Assembly (NCBI GenBank): GCA_022496185.1
Contig: WTXG01000161.1
Span: forward strand, 1 to 64,000
Direction: 5' to 3'
From: Multifurca ochricompacta
Taxonomy: Eukaryota; Basidiomycota; Agaricomycetes; Russulales; Russulaceae
DNA: 64,000 bases
In this document: in pieces, positions 35,455 through 46,033 of the stretch
Layout: every line of letters starts with the position of its first letter
Numbering within the stretch: the stretch's first letter is position 1
Program-made: the position numbers and the translations under genes
The notes under the pieces: generated by a model
Databases searched by the model: none
Told to the model about the DNA's origin: nothing
Seen by the model: only the letters and a program-made list of their open reading frames with translations

Positions 35455-35668
35455 ATGGTGCAGCCTACACTAGATACTACATTACTGCTAGCTATCTCAC
35501 CTTTGTTTTATTTAGAGACTTTAGATACAGTCATTTAATCTGATAGCAACTACTTTATCTATAGCAGTTTATACAGTAGTTTATATACAATTTAATGTAC
35601 TATATTGGCTACTTAATTATATGAGTGTGTTATCTCATTATTGATGTGATTTGATCACATGTCCAATC
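35455..35668 (+). repeat. R1 family fragment, target of copia C
   Basis: Matches 2330-2530 closely (for example GCAACTACTTTATCTATAGCAG, GTGATTTGATCACATG) and is cut at 35668 by the start of C's LTR. This makes it the oldest layer of the nested block on this side. Confidence 0.6.
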
Positions 35669-35799
35669 TGTAGGAAAATGAAAGGCTATAGGCTGTATTT
35701 CCATATAGGAAAAGAACTAAGTAGATAGAAACTATCCTAGCTAGGTTGTATTTATGTATGTTCTAATGTCCACATCCACAACACAATCTTTTGTGTATG

Positions 35800-35804
35800 T
35801 GCTT
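35800..35804. repeat. Target-site duplication of copia D (partner 61200-61204)
   Basis: TGCTT lies directly outside both D termini, 25.4 kb apart, and proves that 35805-61199 is one nested unit. Confidence 0.88.
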
Positions 35805-36671
35805 TGTCAAACAATCATGCTGCTGGTTATACTGACTGCGGTTAGTAGTGTGTTAGGCTAGAACAAAGACAAGTGCTTCAGAGGTTAGAAGAACTCTACA
35901 TTGTACTATACTACTGACCTAGAACAAAGACAAGTCTATATACAAGGTTAGTCTAGAGGTAGTAGGAAGTAAAGTAGAAGGAACTTATGCTTCAGAGGTT
36001 AGAAGAACTCTGAAGTGTAAGAGATGAAACAGACACCCTTATATACCCATGGGGGCCAGGGGAAATGGTCTGTGCACACTGGGAATAAGTCCACAAGTGC
36101 CAGACAATAAACAAAGAGGGATAAAGGCCATTGGCCAAAGAGATATCATGTGTTACGTCTGGTGCGGGACATTCCACATGACTTGTGTGACAGCGTTTTG
36201 TTTGAGTTCGGATAAGAAACCAATAAGGCTTCTTGGAGTAGAGTAGGGTGAGTCAAAGTCACAGGGGCCATTCCCTAAGACAATGTTGAGCAGAAAGGTA
36301 TCAGAAATACCAAGACGGTCAAGTCAGAGATTCAAAGGGATGTCCAGAAGACAAGCACCGATGTATTCAATAAGTCGAGTCTGAAGCTTACAATGTAGCT
36401 AAGGCAGACTTATATACATAATCAGGTGGGTGTCTATAGATAAGCTATCTTGGAGTCAAGTGGGTCCAAATATCCAAAAGCGCAGGGTGTAAAGCTGGGC
36501 TTCTGATAGGAAATTAAGTAAGTGTCTGGTCGTAGAGATAAGAAGATAAGAAGATAAGAAAGGTAAACATAAGCAGACAGTATATATACAAGTCCAAACA
36601 GCAGTCACAGGGATGGAAGTAATGCATGTGAGGGATCCCAGGAGGGGGATGTGATGAGGAAATGGAGCGTC

Positions 36672-37258
36672 TGTTACGTCCGGTGTGGGACGTTCCACAC
36701 GACTTGTGTGACAGCGTGGTTCGTGGGTTCAGATAAGGGATCAATCGGATCCCTTAGAGTTAAGTGTGATGAGTCAAAGTCAAAGAGGCTGTACTCTAAG
36801 ACGATGGTGAGCAGGAAGTGCCAGAAGCACTGAGACAAGTAATCCTCAAGAGACAAAGGGAGGTCCAGAAGACAAGCACTGATGTATTCAATAAGTTGAG
36901 TCTGAGGTCTACAAGATAGCTACAGTGGACTTATATACGTAATCGAATGAGCGTCTAAAGATAAGATACTGCGGAGTCATGTGGGCCCAAATATACGAAA
37001 GTGGAGGGCGTAAAGCCGCGCTTCTGATAGGGAATTAAGTAAGTGTCTGGTCATAAAGATAAAAGATAGGAGATAAGCAATGGCGAGTCAAACACATGTA
37101 CAGTAACACAGACAAAGACAAAGACAGTCACGGGGAAGGGAGCAAGGCACGTGATGGATCCCATGATGGAGACGTGATCTGGTAGTGAAGAGTGGGCGGC
37201 AGGGAGGGGTCGTCATTGGGCAAGAAGAAAAAGATGGGAAGAGATGGGGTTCGTAACA
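36672..37258 (-). repeat. 3' LTR of chromovirus F
   Basis: 587 bp, TGTTACGTCC...TTCGTAACA in plus orientation. It differs from the 5' LTR at 45447 in its first 160 bases almost only by C/T or G/A changes at CpG. Confidence 0.9.
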
Positions 37259-38149
37259 TCACCCCCTCTTCTGGTTCTAGCAGTCCCGGCTAGAAACGAC
37301 TCGTACTGTCATCATCCTGCACCAGCTCCAAGTAGTCGTCAGCTACATTACGATCATTCATCTGATACGTCTCCATCTCCTGTGGACATGCATGGGTGCG
37401 AAGGAAGCCATACGGACCGCGCTGGCCACATGCGTGGCATAAATTGTAGACCGGGCAGTCGATCTCTTTATGCCCGGCGTTGTGGCAGAGACACTTGCCG
37501 CACCAGCTCGATGGGTTGGTGATCGTCGGGGCCACTCCTACGCATTGAAAGATGCAGTGTCGGCTCCAGTGAAGATTGCTTTGGCAGTGTCGACACCACT
37601 TGTGGTTGAGAGGGCAATTCCAGCTAATGTGATACCTGCTATCACATCGCCAACAGGTCTCCCCGCGTGGATTCTCGTGCAATTGTGGCATCTCGAGCCG
37701 ACTTGGCAACAGCGTCGGGGCAGCCCCCAGTGTCCGAGGAGGGAGAGGTCATGCATAGGTGTCAGCATACCTTTCAGCGATCGTCTGATACGCATCTCCC
37801 GCCTCCAACCTCTTTCTAATCTCGACGATCTCCTGTTCCAACTGGAACATCCCATTCGTCAGCCTCGCCATCATCTTCGCGTGCTCCTTATACTGCTGGC
37901 TCAGGGTTCTCCGCAGGGTGATACTCTTGCGCAGTCTCATGACTTCTGCCTTAAGGCGCGGGAGTCTCATGTCATTCATCACCTCTTTGATCGCGAAGGC
38001 GCGACAGTCCTCCATGGCAAGATGGCCGAGCTGCTCATTGGTCAGTGTATGGTGAAGTCGGCCCGTGTACCTTTCTTCCAGATAAACGGGAGCCCCATAG
38101 ACCAGTCCATCTTTCCTCATGCATCCTGCCACATCCATCCCTCCATTGG

Positions 38150-38923
38150 TGTAACGGTTTGTGACAGGTCACGACACAGTTTGTGACGGGTCACGACACA
38201 GTTTGTGACGGGTCACGACACAGTTTGTGACGGGTCACGACACAGTTTGTGACGGGTCACGACACAGTTTGTGACGGGTCACGACACAGTTTGTGACGGG
38301 TCATGACACAGTTTGTGACGGGTCACGACACAGTTTGTGACAAAATGTGACGTTTTTCGAGTCGCGCGCGCGCGCGCGTTCTGTTTCGACTTGGCTGTAA
38401 TCTCTAGCTCCGAGTCATATGACTGGAGCTAGTACTTCTTTTATCAGATCACTTAGTTGCACACGATAGAGGGCGCAACCCCTCCTACTTATTCTCATCT
38501 CAGTTCAGGGCATAACCCCTGGAGCATATGGCTACCTGGATACTTACTACAGCCTTCTTGTTAGCTTATATTCATTTGATTGTACCTCACTCAACATGTA
38601 TTTAAGCTGCTAGGTTACTGAGACAGACCTTAAGTCTGTTCTCTTGTATCTAATACAGGTGTATTCGACTTCACAGATATCTACTTGAACTCCCTAAGTG
38701 GCAGCTTAAGGAGCCTTCCTCCTCAGAAACTCTGCAGGGCTGATTGCTGCTGCTCCCGACTTCGTTCCCTGCACGCGCCCCCTCCTTATCGTCGTGGGCA
38801 CTTGAAATCTTGAACTGGACTAGGCCTTCTTAGTTGGACCTTGAATCTTGAGTGCGCTACATACCTCGAGAGCCTTTGGACATCGAAAACGCGACTAGAC
38901 ACAGTCGACACCTGGCTGTGACA
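38150..38923. mobile_element. 774-bp solo LTR with terminal 22-bp minisatellite
   Basis: Begins TGTAACGGTTTGTGACAGG and ends CTGGCTGTGACA. ATTGG is duplicated at 38145-38149 and 38924-38928. The TGTAACGG...GTGACA termini resemble those of the 908-bp solo LTRs, so it may be a relative. It splits the third ORF of F. Confidence 0.85.
38157..38332. repeat. 22-bp minisatellite, 8 head-to-tail units
   Basis: Unit GTTTGTGACGGGTCACGACA plus CA. Each unit contains GTGAC-GG-GTCAC, an inverted repeat with a 2-bp spacer. Units are nearly identical; one has a CpG-to-CpA/TpG change. It lies inside the solo LTR, next to its end. Confidence 0.92.
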
Positions 38924-39337
38924 ATTGGTGTAGTAGATGTATTTTGCAATGGCCTTGGAACTGTCAGCCATTGTAATCTCTAGAGGGAAGTACATGGACG
39001 AGTTGGGGTTGTTGGGGATGAAGGGGAACTCGGGAGCTTCGTCATCGATCTCCCCGTTAAGCAAGTCGTTGGGGTGGGGCTCTTCACAGTGGGAGAAGTC
39101 GTCATTCGGGTTTGGGGACTGGTTCTTGACGCAGGCTTCTGCAGCTTCATAGTCGATGGGGGAGGAGGGACGAGTGGATGGGTGAGCGGACGGGAAGTTT
39201 TCAACAACAGTCATCGGGGAGGCGAAGGCATCGATGGCGGCAGAGGCAGCAATGAAAGACATGATAGATTGTTCTGTGGTAGTAATTCGCTGGGGTAGCA
39301 TATACTGGGGGATTTGAGAGAGTCTGGGGCTGTTCTT

Positions 39338-42300
39338 TTAACTGTTTTTGGGCGCTTCTGGGTGTCGGGTGTGGAACTCCGCGATAAGGGTTGGGGCAAA
39401 GATATCTCCGGCTGGTTCCCATGAGTTGTCAGAAGCTGGGAATCCCTTCCACTTGATTAGGTAGTACAACTTGCGCCCTCGGCCTTGTCGCTTCGAATCT
39501 AGAATGCTTTCCACTTCCCACTCTTCTTCCCCATTGATAAGGTCAGGTGGTGGTCTCGGGAAATTTTCTCCATGCAGAGACGTTTCCTTGTAAGGGGTGA
39601 GTAGCCTGGCATGGAAGACCGGGTGAATGCGCCATGTAGGGGGGAGTTTGAGTTCATATGACACGTCTGACAGCTTCCTTGTTATCTTGAAGGGTCCGTG
39701 ACGTCGGGGCGCTAACTTGGCTGTTGGATGTGACGTGTGAATGTTCTTCCCTTCCAGCCACACCAGGTCATTGGTTCGATAAGGCGTGAACCTTGTGGGC
39801 TTCTCTGCCAGGGTCTTTTGCACCTTCAACAGGTTTTCATTGGCCGATTTCCTGATCCCTTCCCATTGGTTGATACACTGTGTCACTGAGGGGATGTTTA
39901 TCAGCTTTCCTGTCCATGTGGCTCGGGGTGTCCATCCCATGATAAGTGAGAATGGGGGGTGTTTCGTAGTGCCATTGGGCCAAGAATTGTGTGCAAATTC
40001 CGCCATTGCGAGCCAGTCAGCCCAATCATCTTGTCGTCCGTTGCACCAGAACCGAAGGTACTGTTCGAGCCATTGGTTTGTTCTTTCTGACTGTCCATCT
40101 GTCTGTGGGTGATATGCCATAGAGATGTTTTGGGTAATGTTCAGCATTTTGCAGAGTGCCCTGGCGAATGCGGACGTGAAACGTGGGTCGCAGTCTGAGA
40201 TGATCTTTTCAGGGAGGCCGTATGTTATGCCCGGTGCGGGACGTTCCACATGACTTGTGTGACAGCGCGATTCGTAGGTTCGGATAAGAAACCAATAAGG
40301 CCTCTTGGAGTTAAGATGGGATGAGTCAAAGTCAAAGGGGCGCTCCCTAAGACGATGTTGAGCGGGGAAGTACCAGAAGTACTTGAGACAACTGAATCAG
40401 AGATCAAAGGGGATGTCCAGAAGACAGACACCGATGTATTCAATAAGTCAAGTCTGAGGTCTACAGTGTAGCTACAGCGGACTTATATACGTAACTCGAT
40501 GGGCGTCTACAAGATAAGAACACGGAGTCAAGTGGGCCCGAATATACGGAAGCGGACGGCGTAAAGCCTAGCTTCTGATAGGGTATTAAGTAAGTGTCTG
40601 GTCGTAAAGATAAGGAGATAACAAGATAAGAGTAAAAGGTCAAACATATGTATACAGTGTGTCAACAAGTCCAAAGCAGGTCACGGGGATGGAAGTAAGG
40701 CACGTGATGGATCCCAGGATGGAGACGTGATCGAGAAGTGCAGAGTAGGTGGCAAGGAGGGGTCGTCGTTGGGGAGTAAAAAGAAAACAGGGACAGACGG
40801 TAGAGGTTGTAACACTGTAGTGTCTGTAGGCGTGATCTAGGTAAAGCTTGGCCACTCCTTCTGCCGTGATGGACTCATTGCAGGGTATAAACAGTGCGGC
40901 TTTTGAATAGTCATGGTCAGTGATGGTCAGGATTGAGTCGAAGCCTCTAGAAGTGGGGAGTTTGACGATGAAGTCCATGGCAATGGTCTGGAATGGTTGT
41001 GAAGCCGTTGGTGTAATTGGGAATGGTGCTGGTGGGTGTGGGTGCGTATTCACTTTATTGGCTTGGCAACCTGCGCATCCCTTCACATATTCTTCCACGT
41101 CCTTCTTCATGTTCGGCCACCAATAGTCTCGTTTGGCGAGGGCGTATGTGTTGGCAATACCCGGGTGTCCTGCAGAGGGAAGATCGTGGTGAAAATGGAT
41201 CACCCCCCTCTTAATGTTGTCGCCACCAGTGACAACAAGCCGATCCCCATCCTTCCACCAGAGGCCATTGATTTTCTTCAGGTTATGTGCATCTGCCCAT
41301 GTTTCACATAATTGTTGATTCATGTTCTGCGACACTTGGGCCCATAAATCCATGTCATGAAGACTGACAACCGCTGTCTTTGCAAAAACCTCTTCGGGGA
41401 GCACCATGATGTCATTGTTATCCTCCCCACCGTTGTTCAGATCTGGTCGTCGTGATAGTGCATCTGCGCGTGCATTACGACTACCTGCGATGTGTTTCAA
41501 CACAAAATTATATTCTTCTAGCTCCAGAACCTCGCGAGCAACTCGTCGACTGATCTTGTGGGGCTCCTTCCAATAGAGTAGGTTGGAGTGGTCAGTGTGA
41601 ATAATGGTTTTATGAGGGGTTCCCACTAGGTATGGTCACCAGTGTCGCAGCGCTTTCACGATGGCCAGTAACTCTCTATCCCAAATGTCGTAGTTCCGCT
41701 CTGCCAGTGAGAACGTTTCTGAGTAGAAGGCGACAGGGTGGAGCAACCCGGTCGCATCTCGTTGATTCAGTACCGCGCCGTTGGCAAAGTGAGACGCATC
41801 GACTTCCAGTTCAAAGGGTCTTTCTAAATCTGGCTGTAGGAGGACCGGCTCAGAGCTGATGATATTGCAAATCTGCTCGAAGGCGTGTTGCTGCTCCTCT
41901 GTCCACTTCCATGGCACATCCTTCTTCAACAGTCCGTTTAGTGGCTGGGCAATACCAGAGAATCCCCGAACAAATCGCTGGTAAAAGTTGCAAAACCCCA
42001 CAAAGGACCGCACATCCCTGACGCATGTGGGTACAGGCCATTCCCGAACTCCTTGGATTTTTATTGGGTCCATTCGCACCTGTCCTCCTTCTAGGATAAC
42101 TCCCAGGTATTCCACGATTGGCTGTTCAAATGAGCATTTAGCTGGTTTAAGGTATAGGTCATGCTTGTGTAAAATGTCCAGCACTTGGTGTACTTGTGCT
42201 CGGTGGTGAGCAAGGTCGTTTACAGTAGCCACTAGGATATCGTCCATGTACACCACCACCTCGCCAGTAAGAATGAGATCGCAGAATATATGATTCATCA

Positions 42301-43414
42301 TGGATTGGAATGTGGCTGGCGAGTTGGTAAGACCGAAAAACATGACATTTGGTTCAAAAAGCCCTTGGTTGGTTTTGAACGCTGCTTTACACTGGTCTCC
42401 TTCCTTGATTCGGACATTGTTGTATCCCCAGCAAACATCCATTTTAGAGAATAGGGACTTGTCTCGCATGGTGTCAATGAGCTCCGATATAAGTGGTAGT
42501 GGATAGGCGTTTTTCACAGTGTAGGCATTGACTCGTCGATAATCCTGGACGGGTCAGAGCTTTCCATCTTTCTTTTTGATAAAGAAGAATGGTGACGCGT
42601 AGGGTGACTTTGATGGACGAATATACCCTTTTGCAAGATGTTCCTCGAGAAATGCAGTGAGTGCCGTTTGTTCCGCCTGCGACAGTGGGTAGATTTTACA
42701 GTCAATTGCTGATGGAGTGTCGGGTACAAATTCAATAGCATGGTCCCATGGTTGCGCAGGTGGGAAATGTTGAGATTCCTCCTCTGAGAAGACCTTCCAA
42801 TGGCGGTGGTATTCCTGTGGCACTACCTCTTCAAAGGTCTTTTCCACCTGTCCCTCTATTGCTTTCTGTGCAAGTTCCAATGCCTTAGTAGTGAAGCCAT
42901 AGCCCGGATCTTCTTCTTCATTCACCCTTCGTGCTACCGAATGTCGGGCGGCATAGTCATATCCCATCGACGTGATAAGGACAGGGTAGAATTCTTTATC
43001 CATGGTCGCGTCACTCCAGTTAATCTTTGGTTCGAATGCCGCGAGCCAGGGATACCCTAGGATAAGATCTTCGTCCCCTAAATTGGTGACTAGGAAGCGG
43101 ATGGCTTTCGTTACTTCTCCTACTTGGACATTGAGATCGGTATAGTGCGTAATTTTCCCTGCTCGGTTGGTGGTTCCATCGATATTCCAGATATTCTTTT
43201 CCTGGGGAAGTGCCAGCATTCCCAATCCCATGGTTTTTGCCATTCGTGGGCTGATAAAATTGTCGGTGGCACCTGAGTCAATCAGGATGTCACGGTCGGC
43301 TGTTTTCTGTGTAGTCTTGAAATGTACTGGTATTTTCAATGACTTGAAGCGACTAGTATACACAGAGGTTACATGTAGCACTCGTGCCCAGGCCGATGGG
43401 TTTGAGCCAATCAA
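39338..43414 (-). pseudogene. pol: Chromovirus F pol: protease, RT, RNase H, integrase, chromodomain
   Basis: In order on the minus strand: retropepsin-like ILIDSGATDNFIS (about 43290), RT start (YIRPSKSPYASPFFFIKKKDG, about 42580), RT core VVYMDDILVA (about 42250), RNase H (LEVDASHFANGAVL, about 41800), integrase H2C2 finger (HPGIANTYALAKRDYWWPN ... GCAGCQ, about 41150-41060), integrase core AMDFIVKLP, SDCDPRFTSAF and HPQTDGQSERTNQ (the D,D,E residues), and chromodomain LYYLIKWKGFPASDNSWEPA (about 39460). A solo LTR (40222-40814) splits the integrase between the first and second catalytic Asp. In-frame TGA codons at about 42553 (after KKDGKL) and 41637 (after ALRHW) stand where related pols have arginine. 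The chromodomain places it among chromoviruses. Confidence 0.93.
40222..40814. mobile_element. 593-bp gypsy solo LTR inside the integrase of F
   Basis: TGTTATGCCCGG...TTGTAACA, same family as the F and A LTRs. Flanked by CCGTA (40217-40221) and CTGTA (40815-40819), a target duplication with one C/T difference at a CpG. Confidence 0.85.
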
Positions 43415-45427
43415 AAATCCTTCTTCGCAAATGCCTTTTCTACCAAAAGGGCCCTCACTTCTTCACTTTCTTTCATCATATTCGCCCACATATCCTGCGC
43501 CTTTTCTTCTTTCATCCTTTTGTCGACAGTCGGTGGGTTATTACGGATGGGCGTGACTGTTGCTTCCGCCACTCGTGCCCCCTTCTTTGGGCATTCCCTT
43601 GACATGTGCCCCTGGGCTTTACAGCAAAAGCACCTCCCTTCCTTCATCAGGGTTTGCCTTTCGTCTTCAGTGAGTGCAACCCACGCTCTGGTTCTGTCGG
43701 CGGAGGTATCCATGGCACTTGGATCCCTCTGACTGGCGTGTGTGGGTTTGACCCCGAAGGCGGCCTTCCACTGATCACGGGTCTTCCCCTTCTTCGTGTC
43801 AACTCCAAAGCGTGTTTGGAAGTCTAGGTAGTCTTGCTGCTGTCACCGAGCAGCGTCAACCCATGAGTCCCAGTCGTCGGGGTGATGGAACTGAATGATA
43901 TTCTTTACCAGGGGTTGGGCAACCCCTGGGAGAAGAGGTTCAAGGTTGCTTCTTCATCAGTGTCGTAGCCGGCTCTGTTGGCCAGGCTTCTGAACTTTGC
44001 TACATAGGCGTCCAGTTCTCCTTTCTCCATTTTTAAAGCCTTAAGTTCTCGAGTGGCCTTCTGCTTGGCCTGCCCATCTGTAAAGGCGTCCTTGAACCTC
44101 TGGGCAACAGTTTCCCAGAGGCCTTGCTGGTGGTACGACGACCACTGTCAATCTGTTCATTCAGCCACTCCAGCTGTTCCATCGTCCAGTCATCTACCGC
44201 CTCCCCCGAATCAACGATAGAAAGAGGTTGGCACGTTGGAAGGGGTTGATGATCTGGGGGACATCATGGTTGAAGTTCTTGAAGGTGGTGAACTCCAACA
44301 TGAATTTTTTGCTCTGTGATCGGTCTCCTGCGAATGTCTGTGGTAATACACCTGACAGGCGTCCCGATGGTGGGGGAATGTTAGGTGGTAGCATGGCTGG
44401 TGGGTGTGAAACAGGCATGTGGCGCAGCATACTGACTGTGAAGAGTTAGCGGTTTAGGCTAGACAAAGAAAGTTACTTCAGAGGTTAGAAGAACTCTATA
44501 TTAACTATACTACTGACCTAGACAAAGAAAGTTCTATATAAGAACGTTAGTCTAATAGTAAAGTAGATAGTAAAGAGGAACTTACACTTCAGAGGTTAGA
44601 AGAACTCTGAAGTGGAAGAGACGAAACAGACACCCTTATATACTCTTCAAGGGGTGGTCTGTGCACTGGGAATAAGTCCACAAGTGCCGGACAAGGTCCA
44701 AACAATAAACATGAGGGAGAAAGGCCATTGGCCACTACAGAAATCACATGTTACATGGTGCATCAGTCAGCTACTGCGGAATGTGAGAAAGAAAGTAATA
44801 ATGATAATGTAAATAGTCCGAAACTCCGGTATCTAATCTAATCTACAAAGTAGCTAATCTAATCACCTGATGCCTGAAGCATCACCAAACATCTTCTGTG
44901 TTCAACAGTGGGGGTGGAGGAGGAGGAGGAGCTGGATCTGGGAGTTGGGCTGCGATGGTGGACATGTTCTGATAGAATGGGGTAACGGTGTCGGTAGACT
45001 GTATGGATATCTGGGGAGTTGTCAAAGCAGGGGCTCTGGACGTGACAACTGCGGGTGCAACTGGGGATGTAGTCGACGCTAATACCAGTGCTTCTTCACT
45101 ATGTTCTTCTACGTACTCTTCTGGTTCAGAGTCCGTAACAATGGCCGGGGGATTCTCCCTCCACGGTCCTAATCCAAATTCAGGGGGAGCGGGTCCTGTA
45201 GTGACCCAAGAGTGTCGGCTGTCCGAATATCGGATTCGATACCAAACTCTTTTCTCATTGTCGTATTCTACCGGTTGGTATCTTCCGTCGTGATAGACGT
45301 AGTATCCAAACTCGGACTCAAAGTCTTTCCAGGTGGCAGAGCCAAGTACTTGTTGTGAAAGGTCAGGCTCGTCCCTTCGTTCGATGGGTTCTTCTTTAAA
45401 GAGGGTCTGACTGCGGCTGGAAGCCAC
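43415..45427 (-). pseudogene. gag: Chromovirus F gag (capsid and CCHC knuckle), frameshifted and split by a solo LTR
   Basis: The N-terminal piece (45427-44913) begins near the 5' LTR without a clear ATG and is Pro-rich before the break. After the solo LTR (44405-44907) the capsid region continues (FAGDRSQSKKFMLEFTTFKN, about 44330). The frame shifts near 44210 and again further on. A zinc knuckle CFCCKAQGHMSREC (CX2CX4HX4C) lies at about 43630. Capsid residues match the retrotransposon gag domain pattern (EKGELDAYVAKFRSLANRAG near 44010). Confidence 0.85.
44405..44907. mobile_element. 503-bp copia-type solo LTR inside F gag
   Basis: TGTGAAACAGGC...GTTCAACA with GTGGG at 44400-44404 and 44908-44912. 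Same family as the solo LTR at 63001-63502 in opposite orientation. Confidence 0.88.
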
Positions 45428-45446
45428 GATGAGAGACTCGACTTGA

Positions 45447-46033
45447 TGTTACATCCGGTGCGGGACGTTCCACACGACTTGTGTGACAGCGCAGTTTGTG
45501 GGTTCAGATAAGGGATCAATCGGATCCCTTAGAGTTAAGCGTGATGAGTCAAAGTCAAAGAGGCTGTACTCTAAGACGATGGTGAGCGGGAAGTGCCAGA
45601 AGCACTGAGACAAGTAATCCTCAAGAGACAAAGGGAGGTCCAGAAGACAAGCACCGATGTATTCAATAAGTCGAGTCTGAGGTCTACAAGATAGCTACAG
45701 TGGACTTATATACGTAATCGAATGAGCATCTAAAGATAAGATACTGCGGAGTCATGTGGGCCCAAATATACGAAAGCGGAGGGTGTAAAGCCGCGCTTCT
45801 GATAGGGAATTAAGTAAGTGTCCGGTCATAAAGATAAAAGATAGGAGATAAGCAATGGCGAGTCAAACACATGTACAGTAACACAGACAAAGACAAAGAC
45901 AGTCACGGGGAAGGGAGCAAGGCACGTGATGGATCCCACGATGGAGACGTGATCTGGTAGTGAAGAGTGGGCGGCAGGGAGGGGTCGTCATTGGGCAAGA
46001 AGAAAAAGATGGGAAGAGATGGGGTTCATAACA
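45447..46033 (-). repeat. 5' LTR of chromovirus F
   Basis: 587 bp, TGTTACATCC...TTCATAACA in plus orientation. On the minus strand it precedes gag. Same length as the 3' LTR. A TATATACG/ATATAAGT word in the middle may be the LTR promoter. Confidence 0.9.

Larger units (their letters stand above)
37290..39301 (-). pseudogene. Third ORF of chromovirus F: acidic region, probable coiled coil, multiple zinc knuckles (interrupted)
   Basis: Starts 36 bp after the pol stop, at the ATG at 39301. The first part (39301-38929) is acidic and Pro/Asn-rich (for example NDLLNGEIDDEAPEFPFIPN) and ends AKYIYYTN. A solo LTR (38150-38923, TSD ATTGG) then interrupts it, and the frame resumes at 38144 (VYGAPVYLEERYTG, LTNEQLGHLAMEDCRAF). 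A heptad-like Arg/Leu/Glu region follows (about 38020-37780), then one in-frame TGA at 37751-37749, then a Cys/His-rich C-terminus to 37290. That C-terminus has CWRCDSRYHISWNC and CRHCQSNLHWSRHC, both CX2CX4HX4C, plus CGKCLCHNAGHKEIDC and a further CHAC. About 400 codons before damage. It occupies the position of env in retroviruses but has no signal peptide or membrane helix. Role unknown; nucleic-acid binding is inferred from the knuckles. Confidence 0.75.
36672..46033 (-). mobile_element. Full-length Ty3/gypsy chromovirus F with a third ORF
   Basis: Two 587-bp LTRs (36672-37258 and 45447-46033) flank minus-strand gag, pol with a C-terminal chromodomain, and a downstream third ORF. The 5-bp target duplication GCGTC is at 36667-36671 and 46034-46038. 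A polypurine tract (AGAAGAGGGGGTGA on the minus strand) abuts the 3' LTR at 37259. Three solo LTRs have landed inside: 38150-38923, 40222-40814 and 44405-44907. Frameshifts and TGA stops show it is not autonomous now. Confidence 0.92.

Noticed and set aside
37470..38186. 238-codon plus-strand ORF
   Set aside because: It lies opposite the third ORF of chromovirus F, whose zinc-knuckle frame is clearly the real one; composition is typical of an antisense shadow.
38157..38332. CRISPR-like array
   Set aside because: Units are head-to-tail without unique spacers, in a eukaryotic LTR: a minisatellite.
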